A stretch of DNA of 64,000 nucleotides from Vibrio tubiashii (GTDB lineage: Bacteria > Pseudomonadota > Gammaproteobacteria > Enterobacterales > Vibrionaceae). This document shows positions 17,082 to 26,024 of the stretch, in pieces. The notes below the pieces were generated by a model. That model saw nothing but the letters and a program-made list of their open reading frames with translations, ran no database searches and was not told where the DNA came from. The translations under genes and the position numbers were made by a program. Each line of letters begins with the position of its first letter. The first letter of the stretch is position 1. The stretch lies in assembly GCF_028551255.1 (NCBI RefSeq), contig NZ_CP117031.1:62001-126000 (forward strand), read 5' to 3'.

Positions 17082-18216
17082 GCTAAGATCGTCCTTGATA
17101 GGCCATCGATAGCCGATTTGCTCCCTTGGGAGCACGTGACTCCATCCTAGAGTACGTCATTAAGCCTAGCCATAGGTAACGGTTGCTCTTCGCTGCAGAC
17201 AGGTCGGCTTGCAGGTAAAAAATCCCTGCACCATGTACTTCAGCTTTATGGAAAGAAGCCCGTTTTTGGGCGTACGATACCCGCTCAATTTATAAAAAAC
17301 AATAATAAAATATTACCATTTGATATAAAAAGTAAATGACTGTATACCATCTAGTTCTAAGGCTCTAAATAGCAAAATACCCTTAACATTAGCTATACAA
17401 TCCAACAACACGTTTTAATTAATTGATTATTATTCAAAGACTTGAGATAAAATCACTTGATGGTAATTTAATATTACTCTCACATTTTATCGCCTAACTG
17501 AAGTCGAGGGATCGATCCCATCACAGGCCACAGAGCACAAAATAACGGCCTATCACAACTGTAACGAAATCTGAATTTCCGTAAATCAACGGCAATTCGC
17601 AGTGAGGATAACCACATCGACTATGCCGGGGTAGTTCTCAAAATGATATTCAGAGTTTCCATATGGAAACAATGAAGTTCGACTCGCGACTGCCAGTGAC
17701 ACCACTCATATGGTTGAGTCCCCCGTAATCTCTCGTGAGCAATAAAAAAGCCACATCATCCGATGTGGCTTTCTTGAAGCCGCTAACCAAGCGTCCTTGG
17801 AAAGCGCACTGACCCACAGTCTAGACGCCTCCAACCAAAAGTGAAGAAAAACAACATTCTTCAGCGAAATTTCTGAAGCAAGATTCATTTATATCAGAAA
17901 TACCTAGCGCAATTCACTCGAACAGATGCCCCCTTCACCAGATTGCCAGCGTCAGATCACTATTGAGGCCAACTTAATGGCGGACCCATTTATCAGTGAC
18001 GCGGCCTACATGCCAATTCGATATATTATCTAATTGGGCAACTCGAATATTTCCCTGTTGTCTCTAAATTGATACTGATTAGACCAGACAACAAATTTTT
18101 TATGATACTTTGTGGCGCTTTATTATTACAGCTCGACTAATATCAATTAATTCGCACCATCTTTCATCGAGCCTAATTGCTATCATGGCTTTTAATTTGA
18201 AAAATAAGAGTATCAT
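17082..18216. other. 1.1-kb gap upstream of regulator A, with an orphan terminator
   Basis: No supported protein gene is seen in 1135 bases. The part near 17280-17480 is strongly AT-rich and is probably the promoter zone of regulator A. A strong hairpin terminator at 17744-17775 has no gene at its 5' side on either strand, which hints at an unannotated small RNA or a decayed gene. A 60-codon minus frame (17706-17888) runs through the hairpin and is not convincing. The end near 18000-18216 is AT-rich and should hold the promoter of the gene at 18217. Confidence 0.45.
17744..17775 (-). terminator. orphan bidirectional terminator
   Basis: A 9-base stem AGCCACATC/GATGTGGCT with loop ATCC is flanked by A on one side and T on the other. 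On the minus strand it is followed by six T, the stronger direction. No coding gene on either strand obviously ends here. Confidence 0.7.
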
Positions 18217-19083
18217 ATGAAGCATAGAACCTCTTTATTCTTGCTTGCAATCACCATTGTTTATATTGTTTATTCATTCATTCGGGGTTATACCGATATA
18301 AATATCTCGAGTATATTTACCCCACTAATATTGCTCCCGTTTGCAATCATTCACGGTAGTATGTACTGTGGAGTAAAGAAAATGTCTTATTTCTTTCTTC
18401 TAGTCTTTATTGTCAGTGTTTTCTACGAAAGCGTCAGCGTTTCAAGTGGATTTCCTTTCGGTCACTACTATTATTCAGATAGGCTAGGAACCAAAATATT
18501 TGACGTGCCATTGGCAATCATGCCGACCTATTTCAGTTTGGGCTATGTTTCTTGGTTTATATCAATGATCCTGCTCAATCAGGTTGATAAACCGATTCCA
18601 ACGGTAAGCAAAGCCATCATCATCTCCCTGGTTGCCTCATTTGTCATGGTTTCATGGGATGTCGTGATGGACCCAGTGAATTCGCTCATCAAATCTTTGT
18701 GGGTCTGGACCGATCGTGGTGTGTATTTTGGCGTGCCTTTAAGTAATTTCTTTGGTTGGTTTTTGTGCGTCTTTACCTTTTATTTGCCTTTCACATTATG
18801 GTGCTACAACGATAAAGTGCATTTGAAACAGATCCCAACCCATGGCTACCTATACCTGCCCTCAATCGTTTACATTACCATCATGTCGAAATACATCCTT
18901 TGCTTCTTGTTCAAAGACAGCATTGATGTCACCACGTTGCATGGCGAAGTTTTTAGTTCCAAAGACGTTTATGGGAGTGTCATGCTTATTGGTCTCTTTA
19001 CCATGCTACCGATCGGCATCCAATCTATCTATAAGATCTACCGACACCGCAATCACTCGCTCCGTGCGACAACAGCGCTTTAA
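18217..19083 (+). CDS. carotenoid-biosynthesis-protein-like (CruF/DUF422 type) membrane protein
   Basis: The protein has 288 residues and about seven to eight membrane segments. Conserved polar blocks match the CruF-type family: SGFPFGHYYYSDRLG near residues 75-90, SWDVVMDPV near 145-155 and WVWTDRGVYFGVPLSNFFGW near 163-185. CruF hydrates a psi end group of carotenoids, but many family members occur in bacteria without carotenoids. No phytoene synthase or desaturase gene is seen here, so its substrate is open. It appears monocistronic. Confidence 0.75.
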   Translation: MKHRTSLFLLAITIVYIVYSFIRGYTDINISSIFTPLILLPFAIIHGSMYCGVKKMSYFFLLVFIVSVFYESVSVSSGFPFGHYYYSDRLGTKIFDVPLAIMPTYFSLGYVSWFISMILLNQVDKPIPTVSKAIIISLVASFVMVSWDVVMDPVNSLIKSLWVWTDRGVYFGVPLSNFFGWFLCVFTFYLPFTLWCYNDKVHLKQIPTHGYLYLPSIVYITIMSKYILCFLFKDSIDVTTLHGEVFSSKDVYGSVMLIGLFTMLPIGIQSIYKIYRHRNHSLRATTAL

Positions 19084-19090
19084 TTCACAC

Positions 19091-19146
19091 AATACGGTAC
19101 CCTGTTACCTGGCGCTCGCGTTGCCTGACAACATAAGTACCGTATT
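19091..19146. repeat. inverted repeat AATACGGTAC ... GTACCGTATT
   Basis: Perfect 10-base arms (19091-19100 and 19137-19146) enclose 36 bases that can partly pair. It lies between the ends of the converging CruF-like and LysR genes, so a termination or transcript-end structure is most likely, although no long T tract follows. Confidence 0.45.
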
Positions 19147-19209
19147 CGCCTCACGACGCAGCCACCTTACAAGAACAACCTGCTAGAGCGCAAAAAATCG
19201 GCTGCGACC

Positions 19210-20034
19210 TTAGAGTTGAATATGAAGAATCCTCTTCATTTCACTGGTGATGATCGCGGATATTTCCAGCAAATTCTTTGGTAAAGGCGATTGAAAAGGG
19301 TAGGTAATGTATATGTTGTGGCAATCTTGATACTTCTCTAGAATCGTCACATCACACATTGAATTCGCCTTGAAGTAGTAATCTGGCACAATGCCTACAC
19401 CAATACCATTCTCCAAGAAGGTGATCAGCAATGGCACATTATCCACTTCGATAGTTCCATTGTAGTTGTTCGCGACTGTCTCTTTATGACGGAACTTCTC
19501 ATAGACAATCAGAGTATCTCCGCGACTCTTTTTTGAACTGACTAAAATGTTGCTAAATGTCCCAATATTGTGAGCAATGAGGCTTTCATCGCGGATGCTG
19601 CCGATCCTAATCGCCATATCTATATTGCCCTCAATCAGGTTTTCCACCTTATTCGTTGCAATAATTCTAAAAGAGACGTTGGGGAAACTGCACTTCAGTT
19701 TTTTCAAGATATCGATAAACAATGAGGCCGCAATGGAGCTCGGCATTGTAATCGTGAACTTACCACTCATCTCATCGTTCATGGTCGACGTCTTGTAACT
19801 CAATTCATTTAGATTGGCGAGTAACTCAAGGGCCGTTTCCTTAAGGCTCTCTCCTTTTGGGGTGAGAGAAATGTTACGAGTGGTTCGATAGAGCAATTTG
19901 ACGCCAATCGATGCCTCCAGATCGGCGATATGACGACTAATATGAGCTTTTGATTTACCAAGTTCATTAGCGGCTTTGGTAATCGAGAGGTGCTTGCATA
20001 CAGCGGCGAAGCTTATCAGTTCATTATTCATCAT
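19210..20034 (-). CDS. LysR-family transcriptional regulator
   Basis: About 274 residues. The N-terminal winged helix-turn-helix is clear (FAAVCKHLSITKAANELGKS, ISRHIADLEASIGVKLLYRT), followed by an effector-binding domain with the typical GIGVGIVPDY segment near residues 225-235. The start is uncertain: ATG-ATG at 20037-20034 gives the usual LysR N-terminus, while an ATG at 20064 adds ten residues; neither has a strong ribosome site. It is divergent from the mini-operon at 20124 and may control it, as LysR regulators often do. Confidence 0.88.
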   Translation of the reverse strand: MMNNELISFAAVCKHLSITKAANELGKSKAHISRHIADLEASIGVKLLYRTTRNISLTPKGESLKETALELLANLNELSYKTSTMNDEMSGKFTITMPSSIAASLFIDILKKLKCSFPNVSFRIIATNKVENLIEGNIDMAIRIGSIRDESLIAHNIGTFSNILVSSKKSRGDTLIVYEKFRHKETVANNYNGTIEVDNVPLLITFLENGIGVGIVPDYYFKANSMCDVTILEKYQDCHNIYITYPFQSPLPKNLLEISAIITSEMKRILHIQL

Positions 20035-20123
20035 AGTTAGATCATTGTTCCCTATATGTAACACTATGTCACGTTGTTTTCATTAATGGCTATTGATATA
20101 AATCATTCCAAGGAGGGGGAATA

Positions 20124-20498
20124 ATGTTAAGACTACATGAAGAAATCCTTATTAGGAAACAAACCAATGAATTTCTTATCGCATTATCCAAAAATGAACT
20201 CAGCCAGTTTAATATTGTTAGCTGTTCGATTAAAGGAATCAATGTCAATGAAATTCACCATATTAACATTCAGAAAAATGAACAATTAGTTGAAGTAAAA
20301 GACAACCAGATTACAAACTATGTCGCCATTATAGGAAGTCTGCCTAGATTAGCTCAACCGACAAAGTTCGTCATTACGTTAGAGTTCATCAATGACGATT
20401 TAATTCCACAACTCAACACCATAAGGATTAATGATTATGACGATAACGCGCTCTTATTCGAAACAATATTACTTAAATCTAAGGGGTTTATTGATTAA
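20124..20498 (+). CDS. hypothetical protein, 124 aa
   Basis: The protein has 124 residues, is soluble, mixes charged and beta-prone segments, and matches no family I recognise. It has a very strong ribosome site, AAGGAGGGGGAATA, before the ATG and so is almost certainly expressed. It is the first gene of a mini-operon with two tiny overlapping genes and is divergent from the LysR regulator. Confidence 0.7.
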   Translation: MLRLHEEILIRKQTNEFLIALSKNELSQFNIVSCSIKGINVNEIHHINIQKNEQLVEVKDNQITNYVAIIGSLPRLAQPTKFVITLEFINDDLIPQLNTIRINDYDDNALLFETILLKSKGFID

Positions 20499-20595
20499 TA
20501 AAATCGTCAAGTTCATCAAAGGTTATATTGAATTAGTCAGCCAACTGAAACCATACAATATCGAGGTGTACTATGCTTATCGTAAAAATGATTAA
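20491..20595 (+). CDS. very small protein, 34 aa (TTG start)
   Basis: This 34-residue frame begins with TTG at 20491, four bases after AAGGGG, and overlaps the stop of the 124-residue gene by 8 bases. It encodes a short helix-prone peptide (IVKFIKGYIELV). It ends 22 bases inside the next tiny gene. The tight overlaps support translation, but the rare start and short length leave doubt. Confidence 0.35.
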   Translation: MINKIVKFIKGYIELVSQLKPYNIEVYYAYRKND

Positions 20596-20695
20596 ACGCA
20601 CTTTGTTAAAGTTAAAACCTACCCCAAAACGCTATCAACACTTGGAACCAGAATCTAAATCAGCCCACGTTCTTCGCGATTTGGGGTTAGACTAA
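20573..20695 (+). CDS. small basic protein, 40 aa, DUF1127-like tail
   Basis: A 40-residue protein starting at ATG 20573 with GAGGTG upstream. It has a basic first half (KRTLLKLKPTPKRY) and ends HVLRDLGLD, which resembles the C-terminal LxDIGL signature of DUF1127 proteins. Such proteins are tiny, often near LysR genes, and in some bacteria affect RNA or metabolism. The match is short, so the family call is tentative. Confidence 0.5.
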   Translation: MLIVKMIKRTLLKLKPTPKRYQHLEPESKSAHVLRDLGLD

Positions 20696-20890
20696 TCAAT
20701 CCTAACGTCTAAACCACTCGATTCAGGTTGATTTCAAGCGCGCTTTCAACCTTGGCCAAAGTAGACAATCTCTACCCTAAGACTATTCAGTTTTGACGAA
20801 AACTGTTTTTACATTTCCCCCCCTTCTCTTGGCCGTCACCCGTCGCGTATTGTTGCACACAAGTTTTCTTATCAGTCACAAGGTAGTCAC

Positions 20891-21352
20891 ATGCGCATAA
20901 AGGCCATCGATCATTTTACAATCAGAACCTCCGACTTAGAAATGACCGCTCAGTTTTTTGAACAATGCATAGGGCTTCACCGTGGTCCACGCCCGCAATT
21001 TGCATTTCCAGGGGCATGGATGTACAACGACGACGGACACCCTATACTGCACTTAGTGTCGCTGCCAGAGGGGCATATTCCCGAAGCGCTCGTCGCTTAT
21101 TTAGGGAATAACGGCGCTCAATCTGGCTCAGGAGCCATCGACCATGTCTCTTTCAAAGGACACGACCTAGCCTCGACTCAGCAGCACTTTGTACACCAGA
21201 AAGTTCCGTTTCGAGAACGTGTGATCCCACAAATCAATGAACATCAGATCTTTCTCGACGATCCCAACGGTATAACAATTGAAATCATTTTTCCTTTTTC
21301 CCCTAGCAACAAGATAGTCGGTACTCCCCTACCAGTCGTCGATGTCATTTAG
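20891..21352 (+). CDS. VOC-family (glyoxalase/bleomycin-resistance-like) protein
   Basis: The protein has 153 residues and two vicinal-oxygen-chelate modules. Metal-type residues appear in KAIDHFTIRT (His8 region), HPILHLVS, IDHVSFKG and a final GITIEIIF with Glu. The family includes glyoxalases, dioxygenases and fosfomycin-type thiol transferases; the sequence does not settle which. It lies 153 bases ahead of a glutathione S-transferase gene, which suggests a shared detoxification role. Confidence 0.82.
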   Translation: MRIKAIDHFTIRTSDLEMTAQFFEQCIGLHRGPRPQFAFPGAWMYNDDGHPILHLVSLPEGHIPEALVAYLGNNGAQSGSGAIDHVSFKGHDLASTQQHFVHQKVPFRERVIPQINEHQIFLDDPNGITIEIIFPFSPSNKIVGTPLPVVDVI

Positions 21353-21505
21353 TGCAAACGTTGGCTCAAAGCACTCTCTACTCTACTTTGCGAGTGAGAA
21401 AAGTGATAGACACTCGCCCTCTTCAAGGGGATTGAACTCCACCTCCACATACTCTAATGTCAGAAACAACGTGAATGCCAATCGAGCGATGCAGAAGGAG
21501 AGCGC

Positions 21506-22180
21506 ATGATTACACTGTATGAATTAGCGGGAGAACAAGGGGTAAACTTCAGTCCATATTGCTGGAGAACCCGGATGGCGCTTCAACACAAAGGGCTGCT
21601 ATTCACAACGGTCGATGTTGGGTTTACCGAAATAGACGAGGCTTCACAAGGCCTATTTCACACCCTTCCTTTCATTCACGATGATCACAATCGCCGTATT
21701 GGAGGCTCATTTGAGATCGCCGAGTACCTCGAAAACGCCTACCCTGATACACCCTCACTATTCTCCTCGCAACAAGGTAAAACGCTGGCGTTATTCTTTG
21801 AGAAGTGGGCAAGAACCTTACACACCGATATCGCGCGTATCGCGATTTTCGATATCTTCAATAAACTCAAGGCTCGAGACAAAGCTTACTTCAGGGCCTC
21901 ACGTGAAAAAGCGCTCGGAGACTCGCTAGAAAACGTGCAGTCAAACTGTCAATCCGCGTCCACAGCGCAGCTCACAGACAAACTGCAATTGCTGGAGCAA
22001 CATCTTAAAGATCTCCCCTTTGTCGGTGGTGAAGCGCCACTTTATGCCGATTACATTGTTTATGGCACATTAAAGTGGTTATTCACCGTCAGCGAAAACG
22101 TCAAGCTCACCCACCTAGGCCCCCACATTCAAGCATGGTATCTTCAACTAGATAGTAAGCACTCCCCCAATGAAACCTAG
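21506..22180 (+). CDS. glutathione S-transferase family protein
   Basis: The protein has 224 residues. The thioredoxin-like N-terminal domain shows FSPYCWRTRMAL, the cis-proline region TLPFIHDD and the GSFEIAEYLE glutathione-contact motif near 70-80. A helical C-terminal domain follows with DYIVYGTLKWL. The CPYC-like SPYCWR site suggests a cysteine-type or serine-type GST. A ribosome site GAAGGAGA lies upstream. It converges with the LysE gene. Confidence 0.85.
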   Translation: MITLYELAGEQGVNFSPYCWRTRMALQHKGLLFTTVDVGFTEIDEASQGLFHTLPFIHDDHNRRIGGSFEIAEYLENAYPDTPSLFSSQQGKTLALFFEKWARTLHTDIARIAIFDIFNKLKARDKAYFRASREKALGDSLENVQSNCQSASTAQLTDKLQLLEQHLKDLPFVGGEAPLYADYIVYGTLKWLFTVSENVKLTHLGPHIQAWYLQLDSKHSPNET

Positions 22181-22204
22181 ATGCCCAACAAGCTCGTGAC
22201 TCGA

Positions 22205-22822
22205 TTACCGATTTTTTAGCGCCAGCGCGCCAGCCGCCCCTAATAGAAAGACACCGCTTCCTCTTGTGACAGACAGCAATGATAGTCGTGTTGTCGAGGC
22301 CAGGTGGCGGGCTAAACAGGCATAGAGCATCACCAGAGTAAAATCCAACACCGCCATGGATGGACACATGATCAGCAATTGTGGCAGAACTGGCGTATGT
22401 ATGTCGATGAATTGAGGGAAGAACGCCGTAAAGAAAACGATGGCTTTAGGGTTGCCCGCGGCGACCATAAAACCTGACCAAAACAGTTTATAATTAGAGA
22501 CAACGTCGCCAACGGACTCTGGCTCTTCAATGGCCGTTGGTCTTGCAAGCAACATTTTAAGCCCCATAAAACATAAAGTGATGACCCCGAACACTTTAAT
22601 AACTGCAAACGCAAACTCGGAATTGGCGATCACTACCCCTAAACCTAAGGCCACCAAAAGCATTTGTATCCCATTGGCAGTGATATCTCCCAATGCGGTA
22701 TAAAAGACACGTCGATGCCCAAAACGAAGCGCGTGAGCGATCCCTAGAAAAATGCTCGGTCCTGGAGTCACCGTTAAGATCAGCGATGCGGCCATAAAAC
22801 CAAGCCATACTTGAAAGTCCAT
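22205..22822 (-). CDS. LysE/RhtB-family amino acid exporter
   Basis: The protein has 205 residues with about six membrane segments. The family motif is visible near the N-terminus (TVTPGPSIFLGIAHALRFG, residues 17-35), and NPKAIVFFTAFFPQF at about 132-146 is typical of RhtB proteins. It probably exports amino acids or derivatives. It is monocistronic and convergent with the GST gene. Confidence 0.88.
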   Translation of the reverse strand: MDFQVWLGFMAASLILTVTPGPSIFLGIAHALRFGHRRVFYTALGDITANGIQMLLVALGLGVVIANSEFAFAVIKVFGVITLCFMGLKMLLARPTAIEEPESVGDVVSNYKLFWSGFMVAAGNPKAIVFFTAFFPQFIDIHTPVLPQLLIMCPSMAVLDFTLVMLYACLARHLASTTRLSLLSVTRGSGVFLLGAAGALALKNR

Positions 22823-22966
22823 TTTGCGTCCCCCTTTAATTAACGCCTATGTAAGCCGCTGCGAACAACATTCAATGTCGAGTGTGTTGAGCTGAGCACG
22901 ACCGTCAGCCTCGCCGCGTTCTAACCCTCTCCCTGCGGGAAAGAGGGTCAATTGCTCAGTGAAAGC

Positions 22967-23332
22967 TTAGAGCCAAGACTGATGCTCGAGTGACACCGTT
23001 CTGTCACACTCCGTTTCACCTGTATGTGCAGTTGACTCAGGTTCAATCATCATAAAATGAGTGTCTGGCAACGCTTTAGGGCAATGTTCGACGCCCTTCG
23101 GTACCACGTACATCTCTCCTTCGTTCAACACCACATCCCCATCTCTTAATTGAAGCGTCAGTTGCCCTTTCAGCACTAAGAACAATTCATCTTCATTCTC
23201 GTGGGCATGCCAAACCAGTTCGCCACTCCCTTTCGCGATCTTCACCAACTGACCATTTGATTGGCCAACAATTTTGGGTGTCCATTCTTCATCAAACAAA
23301 CGAAACTTCTCTGACAAATTGATTTTTTCCAT
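22967..23332 (-). CDS. cupin-domain protein
   Basis: About 121 residues from an ATG at 23332 with GAGGTG four bases upstream (an earlier start at 23359 is possible). The two cupin motifs are clear: WHAHENEDELFLVLKG (metal His, His, Glu) and GEMYVVPKGVEHCPKA (His). It is a small single-domain cupin whose substrate is unknown. It follows the SgrR-like regulator gene by about 50 bases on the same strand and is probably its co-transcribed partner. Confidence 0.85.
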   Translation of the reverse strand: MEKINLSEKFRLFDEEWTPKIVGQSNGQLVKIAKGSGELVWHAHENEDELFLVLKGQLTLQLRDGDVVLNEGEMYVVPKGVEHCPKALPDTHFMMIEPESTAHTGETECDRTVSLEHQSWL

Positions 23333-23384
23333 TTTCACCTCGTAATCCATACGTTTCACTGTCGACTGAGTAACAAAACTCAGG

Positions 23385-25082
23385 TCACTCTAACCACATA
23401 TTGGCTAAAGACATCAATCCCATGTTTCCAGTTTCTGTCCCGTACACGTTATCTGCTCTTTGATACACAACATGGTCGCGCCATAAGGGGCAAAAATGGT
23501 AGTTTTGGATCAACCAATCTTCAGCGCGATATAGCTTTTGCAAAAAATCCTGACTGTGTTCACTTTCCTGCATTAACGTATCCACAAAACTCAACAGACT
23601 TTGCTGAGCCGGGTGGGACAAACAGCGCGCAAACACGTCTCCACACAACAACCACTCGTAATATTGAAAAGTCAGATCATCGCCAAACGCATAGCAATCA
23701 TAGACGATATCGACCTCGCTACCCGCCACATCTTCGTCAGGGTCGTGGATCCGCACTTCAATCCCTTTTTCTTGTAAAGCGCTCAATAGAGGCTTCACTT
23801 CAGCTCGATGGACGCATCTCACTTCAACTACCACAGGTCTAGAAGGCTTCAACCTAGTTTGGTCAAACAAGTGAAACCCTTTATCCTGATGACAATCCAT
23901 GACACTGTTCGCCGCTTGGCGTGAGGTTCGCTCCAGAAAGCCGCGGCTATGGTACACAACCCAGCTCCGCTCAGCGGTCGATAGGGCATGCTCATGGTGT
24001 CGAAACTGGAGGACAGTACACCCACTCTGCTCAATGACCTCCTGATCTTGCTCCAGTTCCCCATCCGTCAGGTAAGATTCCGTAACATGCATCGACCCAT
24101 CGGGTAAGGCTTCATTTGTCCAAAATTCCGCACGCTCAATTTCACCTCCCAATCCAAAGTAATGCTGATTTCGCACTAAACTCCAATGTTGACTCTCTAG
24201 GCGTTCAACAGCATACGCCCCCGTCCCTTGCGGAACCTCAGAACGAAAGTCAAAAATGGCGCTATGGGCATCTGCCAATAGATGAAGAAAAACCGGATCG
24301 TTTTGACGCAAAACAAACGCCACCCACTGGCCATCCACGTCGATACGCTCCAAATGGCGAAATAGAATCTGGTATGGATGTACCGTATCGCGTCGCATCT
24401 CAAAGTTCGCTTGAACCCATTCTGGTGTTAGGCGCTCACCGTTATGAAACGTAATATTGTTGCGAATTCGAACGCGAATTTGGCACTCACTCAATCGTAA
24501 CTGATGGCCGAGATGTGGGTAAATTTGTTGGTGTTTACTGTCATACCGCAAGAGTGTGTCAAATACACTCTCGATCAACAAAATTGAACGCGTTGACAGG
24601 GCGCAATGGGGCCGCCATTCAGGCAAATCGTATGGCACAAGATACATCAATGTATTTTGCTCACGTAAGGTTTGTCGAGCACTATCAAGCCAATAGGGCA
24701 TACGTTCTTGAAACAGTCCAACTCGACCGAACTGCTCTGCCAATCTATAGGCCTGATTCAGATTTCCATTCTGAGCCAGTTGCTCCAGTTGCTCAGTCAA
24801 AGCCTCTTCAAAACTTTTTAACAAGGTGAATTGCGAATGATGCCCCCTGCCCCGGCCTGGTACCCAACTTATCACCCCCAACTTTTGCAACGAGGTCATT
24901 AGCTTACTAACATTGCGCTCTGAACAAACTAATAGCTCAGCAAGTCGGGAAATATTGACACCACACGCTATTTGCACCGAAAACTGACTTTCGAGCTGCT
25001 TAACACGCTTCAATTGACTGGATGAAAGGAAACAGGATTGCACGATACCTACTCTATTATTGTTACTTACCCTAACCGCCAC
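23385..25082 (-). CDS. SgrR-family transcriptional regulator
   Basis: About 565 residues. An N-terminal winged helix (NISRLAELLVCSERNVSKLMTSLQKLGVI, roughly residues 42-72) precedes a large domain related to periplasmic solute-binding protein family 5 (TPEWVQANFEMRRD, GTGAYAVERLE). This is the architecture of SgrR, which senses sugar phosphate stress and activates SgrS in enterics. No SgrS/SgrT or sugar transporter is visible here; the downstream gene is a cupin, so the regulated process may differ. The start codon (GTG at 25082) is uncertain. Confidence 0.85.
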   Translation of the reverse strand: MAVRVSNNNRVGIVQSCFLSSSQLKRVKQLESQFSVQIACGVNISRLAELLVCSERNVSKLMTSLQKLGVISWVPGRGRGHHSQFTLLKSFEEALTEQLEQLAQNGNLNQAYRLAEQFGRVGLFQERMPYWLDSARQTLREQNTLMYLVPYDLPEWRPHCALSTRSILLIESVFDTLLRYDSKHQQIYPHLGHQLRLSECQIRVRIRNNITFHNGERLTPEWVQANFEMRRDTVHPYQILFRHLERIDVDGQWVAFVLRQNDPVFLHLLADAHSAIFDFRSEVPQGTGAYAVERLESQHWSLVRNQHYFGLGGEIERAEFWTNEALPDGSMHVTESYLTDGELEQDQEVIEQSGCTVLQFRHHEHALSTAERSWVVYHSRGFLERTSRQAANSVMDCHQDKGFHLFDQTRLKPSRPVVVEVRCVHRAEVKPLLSALQEKGIEVRIHDPDEDVAGSEVDIVYDCYAFGDDLTFQYYEWLLCGDVFARCLSHPAQQSLLSFVDTLMQESEHSQDFLQKLYRAEDWLIQNYHFCPLWRDHVVYQRADNVYGTETGNMGLMSLANMWLE

Positions 25083-25122
25083 TCCTCACTCCGTGTCGCT
25101 CGCTTGAGCTCCTAGATAGCGA

Positions 25123-25278
25123 CTACAGCGACAACCACAGACCAACGACGAAACCGAAGAAAAAGACGTAAGGCCACCGATATGATTTGCGCGACACACC
25201 TACAACGTGTGCAACGTTTGGTTCAATCAAATAACGTTTTGCATTCAGCGTATAAAACGTATAGTCGAGTGGGTTCAT
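25123..25278 (-). CDS. small membrane protein, 51 aa
   Basis: A 51-residue protein starting at ATG 25278 with AGGAG seven bases upstream. It has a polar N-terminal half and one C-terminal membrane segment (PYVFFFGFVVGLWLSL). I do not recognise the family. It ends 40 bases before the SgrR-like gene on the same strand and could be co-transcribed with it. Confidence 0.55.
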   Translation of the reverse strand: MNPLDYTFYTLNAKRYLIEPNVAHVVGVSRKSYRWPYVFFFGFVVGLWLSL

Positions 25279-25488
25279 TGTCGTACTCCTGGCAACTTGC
25301 TGTAAACGTGCTAAGCAGTATGCGGAGTGAATAACGAACTAAGAACGATCACTTGAATGAATATGGTTCACCTTTTACGCCATGGCGCCTTCACGCTCTA
25401 TGTAAGAGAGGCGTTCGCGCACCAAACGACTGCCAATACTCATTCTCTCACCCCTTCCTCATCAAGAGAGACCGTCAGGTTCGCCTCG

Positions 25489-25809
25489 TTAATAGCTTAG
25501 AACTAACTCACAACGGACCACATCCGAATCACGCAATATCGTGTGAGCCTCTCGAATCGCCACGCAAAAACCATCAATATCCGAATCACACAACGCCACT
25601 AGGTGTCGCGCCGCATCTCTCGCTCGCGGATAGTGCAGCAGAGCGTTATATCGACAATGGGTAAATCGTTTGCTGTCATAGCAACCATTCACGAAAATAA
25701 CGAGCGCTAACGCCTCTGTAGACCCGCGCTCTATCGCTTTGATGGACTTTGAGAATTCGTCCAATGCCAAGTTGACGTTTTGATTGATAGATTTTTTGGA
25801 TAACCACAT
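25489..25809 (-). CDS. hypothetical protein, 106 aa
   Basis: A 106-residue soluble protein with five cysteines and a helix-rich pattern; no family is recognised. GGTGGG lies a few bases ahead of the ATG. It is flanked by intergenic stretches of about 210 bases on each side that show no further genes. Confidence 0.45.
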   Translation of the reverse strand: MWLSKKSINQNVNLALDEFSKSIKAIERGSTEALALVIFVNGCYDSKRFTHCRYNALLHYPRARDAARHLVALCDSDIDGFCVAIREAHTILRDSDVVRCELVLSY

Positions 25810-26024
25810 GTTTACCCACCAAGCGATGCATATGAGTTTAAGATGGCTCTGTCATTGATGACACAAACACATTGCCCCAATCAATCCAAGTATGGTCCTA
25901 TCCCTGTCGAGAAAAGGAGAGATGCATCCCAGAACGAGCCCCTGACCGCAAAACGTCCTAAAGCACCATAATCAGTGTCCCAACCCCCCTCACATTCCAC
26001 ACTTAACTCTCTATACTTGTACAC

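Noticed and set aside
17706..17888. Minus-strand 60-codon frame in the 1.1-kb gap
   Set aside because: It runs through the strong terminator hairpin and has no ribosome site.
19091..19146. Inverted repeat as ends of a mobile element
   Set aside because: Only 36 bases lie between the arms and no transposase or target duplication is seen; a transcript-end hairpin is more likely.
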